In this document: piece after piece, positions 62,410 to 64,000 of the stretch | How positions within the stretch are numbered: position 1 is the stretch's first letter | Layout of the letters: the number at the start of each line of letters is the position of its first letter | Source: Sulfurimonas sp. HSL3-1 | GTDB lineage: Bacteria; Campylobacterota; Campylobacteria; Campylobacterales; Sulfurimonadaceae | Direction of reading: 5' to 3' | Length of the DNA stretch: 64,000 nt | Assembly (NCBI RefSeq): GCF_039645995.1 | Contig: NZ_CP147920.1 | Coordinates: forward strand, 372,001 to 436,000 | Notes under the pieces: generated by a model | Told to the model about the DNA's origin: nothing | What the model saw: only the letters and a program-made list of their open reading frames with translations | Databases searched by the model: none | Translations under genes and position numbers: made by a program

Positions 62410-64000
62410 TCAGCTCTCTTTGAAGAGACGGGAGGCCAGCTTGTTGATATAGGTCGTATCGCGTTTTTTGGATGATTTGTAGAGCTTGGTCGTATGCTGC
62501 TCGAGCAGGAGCTGGGAGTTGACCGCTGTCTCGCCGGTCTCGACCCGGTGGTAGCTGCCATCGCTCTGCAGTTCATGGGCAAGGACGTTGTCCGTGAGCT
62601 GGAGGGTAAGCAGCTGCAGGAGCTTCTCTTTGGACTCTTCATCCTCAATGCCCGTCATCAGCTCGATACGGCGCACGAGGTTGCGCGGCATCCAGTCGGC
62701 GCTGGAGATGTACATCTGCGGATGGCCGTGTTTGAAGTAGAAGACACGGGCGTGTTCGAGATATTTTCCGATCAGCGAGGTGACCCGGATGTTTTCGCTC
62801 ACCCCTTCAATGCCCGGGACGAGGCAGCAGATCCCGCGGACGATCAGGTCGACTTTGACCCCGGCCTGCGACGCTTTATAGAGCGCGCGAATGACATCCT
62901 CGTCGACGAGGGAGTTGACCTTGACGATAATGCGCCCCTCCGTCCCCATACGGGTTTCGTTCTGGATCAGGGAGAGGACCTTCGGCTTGGTCTGGGTCGG
63001 CGACATGTAAAGCTTGTTGAGTTTCCCTTTTTTGCTGAAGCCCGTCAAAAAGTGGAAGAAGCGGGTCATGTCGTTGGTGATTGCCTCGTTGGAGGTCATG
63101 TAGCTGACATCGGTATAGATCTTCGCCGTACTGGGGTTGTAGTTCCCCGTGCCGAGGTGGGCGTACTGTTTGAGCTTGTCGCCGACCTTACGGGTGACGA
63201 GGGCGGCCTTGGCGTGGACTTTGAAGCCGGGGATGCCGTAGATGACGTGCGCCCCCGCGCTCTCCAGCGCTTTGGCCCAGATCAGGTTGTTCTCTTCGTC
63301 GAAACGCGCTTTGAGTTCGACCATGGTCGTGACCTGCTTGCCCGATTCGGCCGCCTGCATCAGGGCGTTGACGATGGGGGAGTTCGTCCCGCTGCGGTAG
63401 AGCGTCATCCGGATGGAGACGACATCGGGGTCCTTGGCCGCTGCCTGGATGAACTTGACGATGGGCTCGAAACTCTCGTAGGGGTGGTAGAGCAGGATAT
63501 CCTGTTTGTCGAGGACGGAGTAGATGCTGTCCTCGGAATCCAGCGGGGGGAGGTTGCGCGGTTTGTACGGCGCCGCGACGAGGTGCGCAAAATCCTTGTT
63601 GCCGACGATCTGCCAGAGGCTGGCGAGGTTGAGCACGATCTTGAAGCGGTAGAGGTCGTCTTTGTAGACGTTGGTATGGCGGTTGAAAAAGTCGATCAGT
63701 TCGTCGTCGGCGTCGATCCCGATCTCGAGACGGACCAGCTCCCCTTTTTTGCGAAGTTTCAGCCCCTCTTCGAGCATCTCCATGAAGTCGTCCGCTTCCT
63801 CCTCCTCGATGGTGATGTCGGCGTTGCGCGTGACGCGGAAGGGGGTGTACTGCAGCAGGGTGTAGCCCGGGAAAAGCTCGTCGATGTGCTGGGCGACGAT
63901 GCTGCCGATGGGGACGTAGATCCCGGTGCCGATCTGCACGAAACGGGGCAGGACCCGGGGGATGCGCACGAGCCCGTAGCGCTGGACGCTGGGATCGTCA
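62410..64000 (-). CDS. ppk: Polyphosphate kinase 1, C-terminal part
   Basis: This is the 3' part of the gene for PPK1, which makes polyphosphate from ATP. The frame is open to the window edge (about 529 residues here; the usual total is near 690), so the start lies beyond 64000 on the - strand. The phosphorylated His is in [14 protein letters not shown], with [18 protein letters not shown], and the second conserved His in [15 protein letters not shown]. The upstream residues [20 protein letters not shown] match the PPK1 middle domain. It is first in a unit with the gamma-carbonic anhydrase and TRIC-like genes. Confidence 0.97.
   Translation of the reverse strand, partial: DDPSVQRYGLVRIPRVLPRFVQIGTGIYVPIGSIVAQHIDELFPGYTLLQYTPFRVTRNADITIEEEEADDFMEMLEEGLKLRKKGELVRLEIGIDADDELIDFFNRHTNVYKDDLYRFKIVLNLASLWQIVGNKDFAHLVAAPYKPRNLPPLDSEDSIYSVLDKQDILLYHPYESFEPIVKFIQAAAKDPDVVSIRMTLYRSGTNSPIVNALMQAAESGKQVTTMVELKARFDEENNLIWAKALESAGAHVIYGIPGFKVHAKAALVTRKVGDKLKQYAHLGTGNYNPSTAKIYTDVSYMTSNEAITNDMTRFFHFLTGFSKKGKLNKLYMSPTQTKPKVLSLIQNETRMGTEGRIIVKVNSLVDEDVIRALYKASQAGVKVDLIVRGICCLVPGIEGVSENIRVTSLIGKYLEHARVFYFKHGHPQMYISSADWMPRNLVRRIELMTGIEDEESKEKLLQLLTLQLTDNVLAHELQSDGSYHRVETGETAVNSQLLLEQHTTKLYKSSKKRDTTYINKLASRLFKES

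Overview
The window is a chromosomal segment of a GC-rich member of the Campylobacterota (formerly Epsilonproteobacteria), most likely a Sulfurimonas-like bacterium. The support is the order rplA-rplJ-rplL-rpoB-rpoC-rpsL-rpsG-fusA with no tuf after fusA, rpoB and rpoC overlapping out of frame (they are fused in Helicobacter and Wolinella), the histidine-kinase H-box HQWKQPLN, a glutamine synthetase without its adenylylation tyrosine, and -10 boxes of the form TTCGCTATAAT with no clear -35. The genus is an inference. Coding density is very high, no gap between genes exceeds 300 bases, and many neighbours overlap by 1 to 8 bases. GTG and TTG starts are common. I see no prophage, insertion sequence, CRISPR array or rRNA.

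Layout. 1-13.6 kb: ribosomal protein, RNA polymerase and elongation factor G genes on the + strand, with an L10-type leader and three stem-loops between rplL and rpoB. 13.6-16.8 kb (- strand): prfB, a lipoprotein with an internal membrane helix, bpt (N-degron leucyltransferase) and a DUF3108 protein. 16.8-23.9 kb: panC, a class B penicillin-binding protein (ftsI), an exported unknown, then ftsW-murG-dedA and a small orphan. 23.9-32.6 kb: a tightly packed + strand run of alaS, a four-helix membrane protein, maf, an M48 lipoprotein peptidase, a BioF-like enzyme, an ABC ATPase, PBP1A and a small outer-membrane protein. 32.8-37.9 kb (- strand): a type 2 leuA, a cytoplasmic histidine kinase, glnA and hisK. 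38.0-41.9 kb (+ strand): a U32 protein, purE, a DUF89 phosphatase, an orphan and a HAD hydrolase. 41.9-50.5 kb (- strand): a putA-putP-proB operon, tRNA-Phe, and mraY-murD. 50.6-55.4 kb (+ strand): gpmI, fabG, acpP, fabF and accA. 55.7-57.7 kb (- strand): rpe, trpF and a DnaQ-like exonuclease. 57.9-60.4 kb: rpmB, a K+-channel-like protein and argJ. 60.5-64.0 kb (- strand): ppk (cut by the window end), a gamma-carbonic anhydrase, a TRIC-like channel and a beta-barrel protein.

Most of the window is core metabolism and growth: protein synthesis, peptidoglycan precursors and polymerases (mraY, murD, murG, ftsW, ftsI, PBP1A), fatty-acid synthesis, and amino-acid and cofactor synthesis. I find no convincing new multi-gene system. 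The observations most worth a second look are non-coding or small-scale: two copies of a palindromic intergenic repeat that both lie between convergent genes, one carrying a 47-base hairpin insert; a second short palindromic repeat; two divergent gene pairs whose -10 boxes face each other as TATAAT...ATTATA dyads; a K+-channel protein whose RCK nucleotide-binding glycines are gone; and glutamate 5-kinase placed in a proline-degradation operon.
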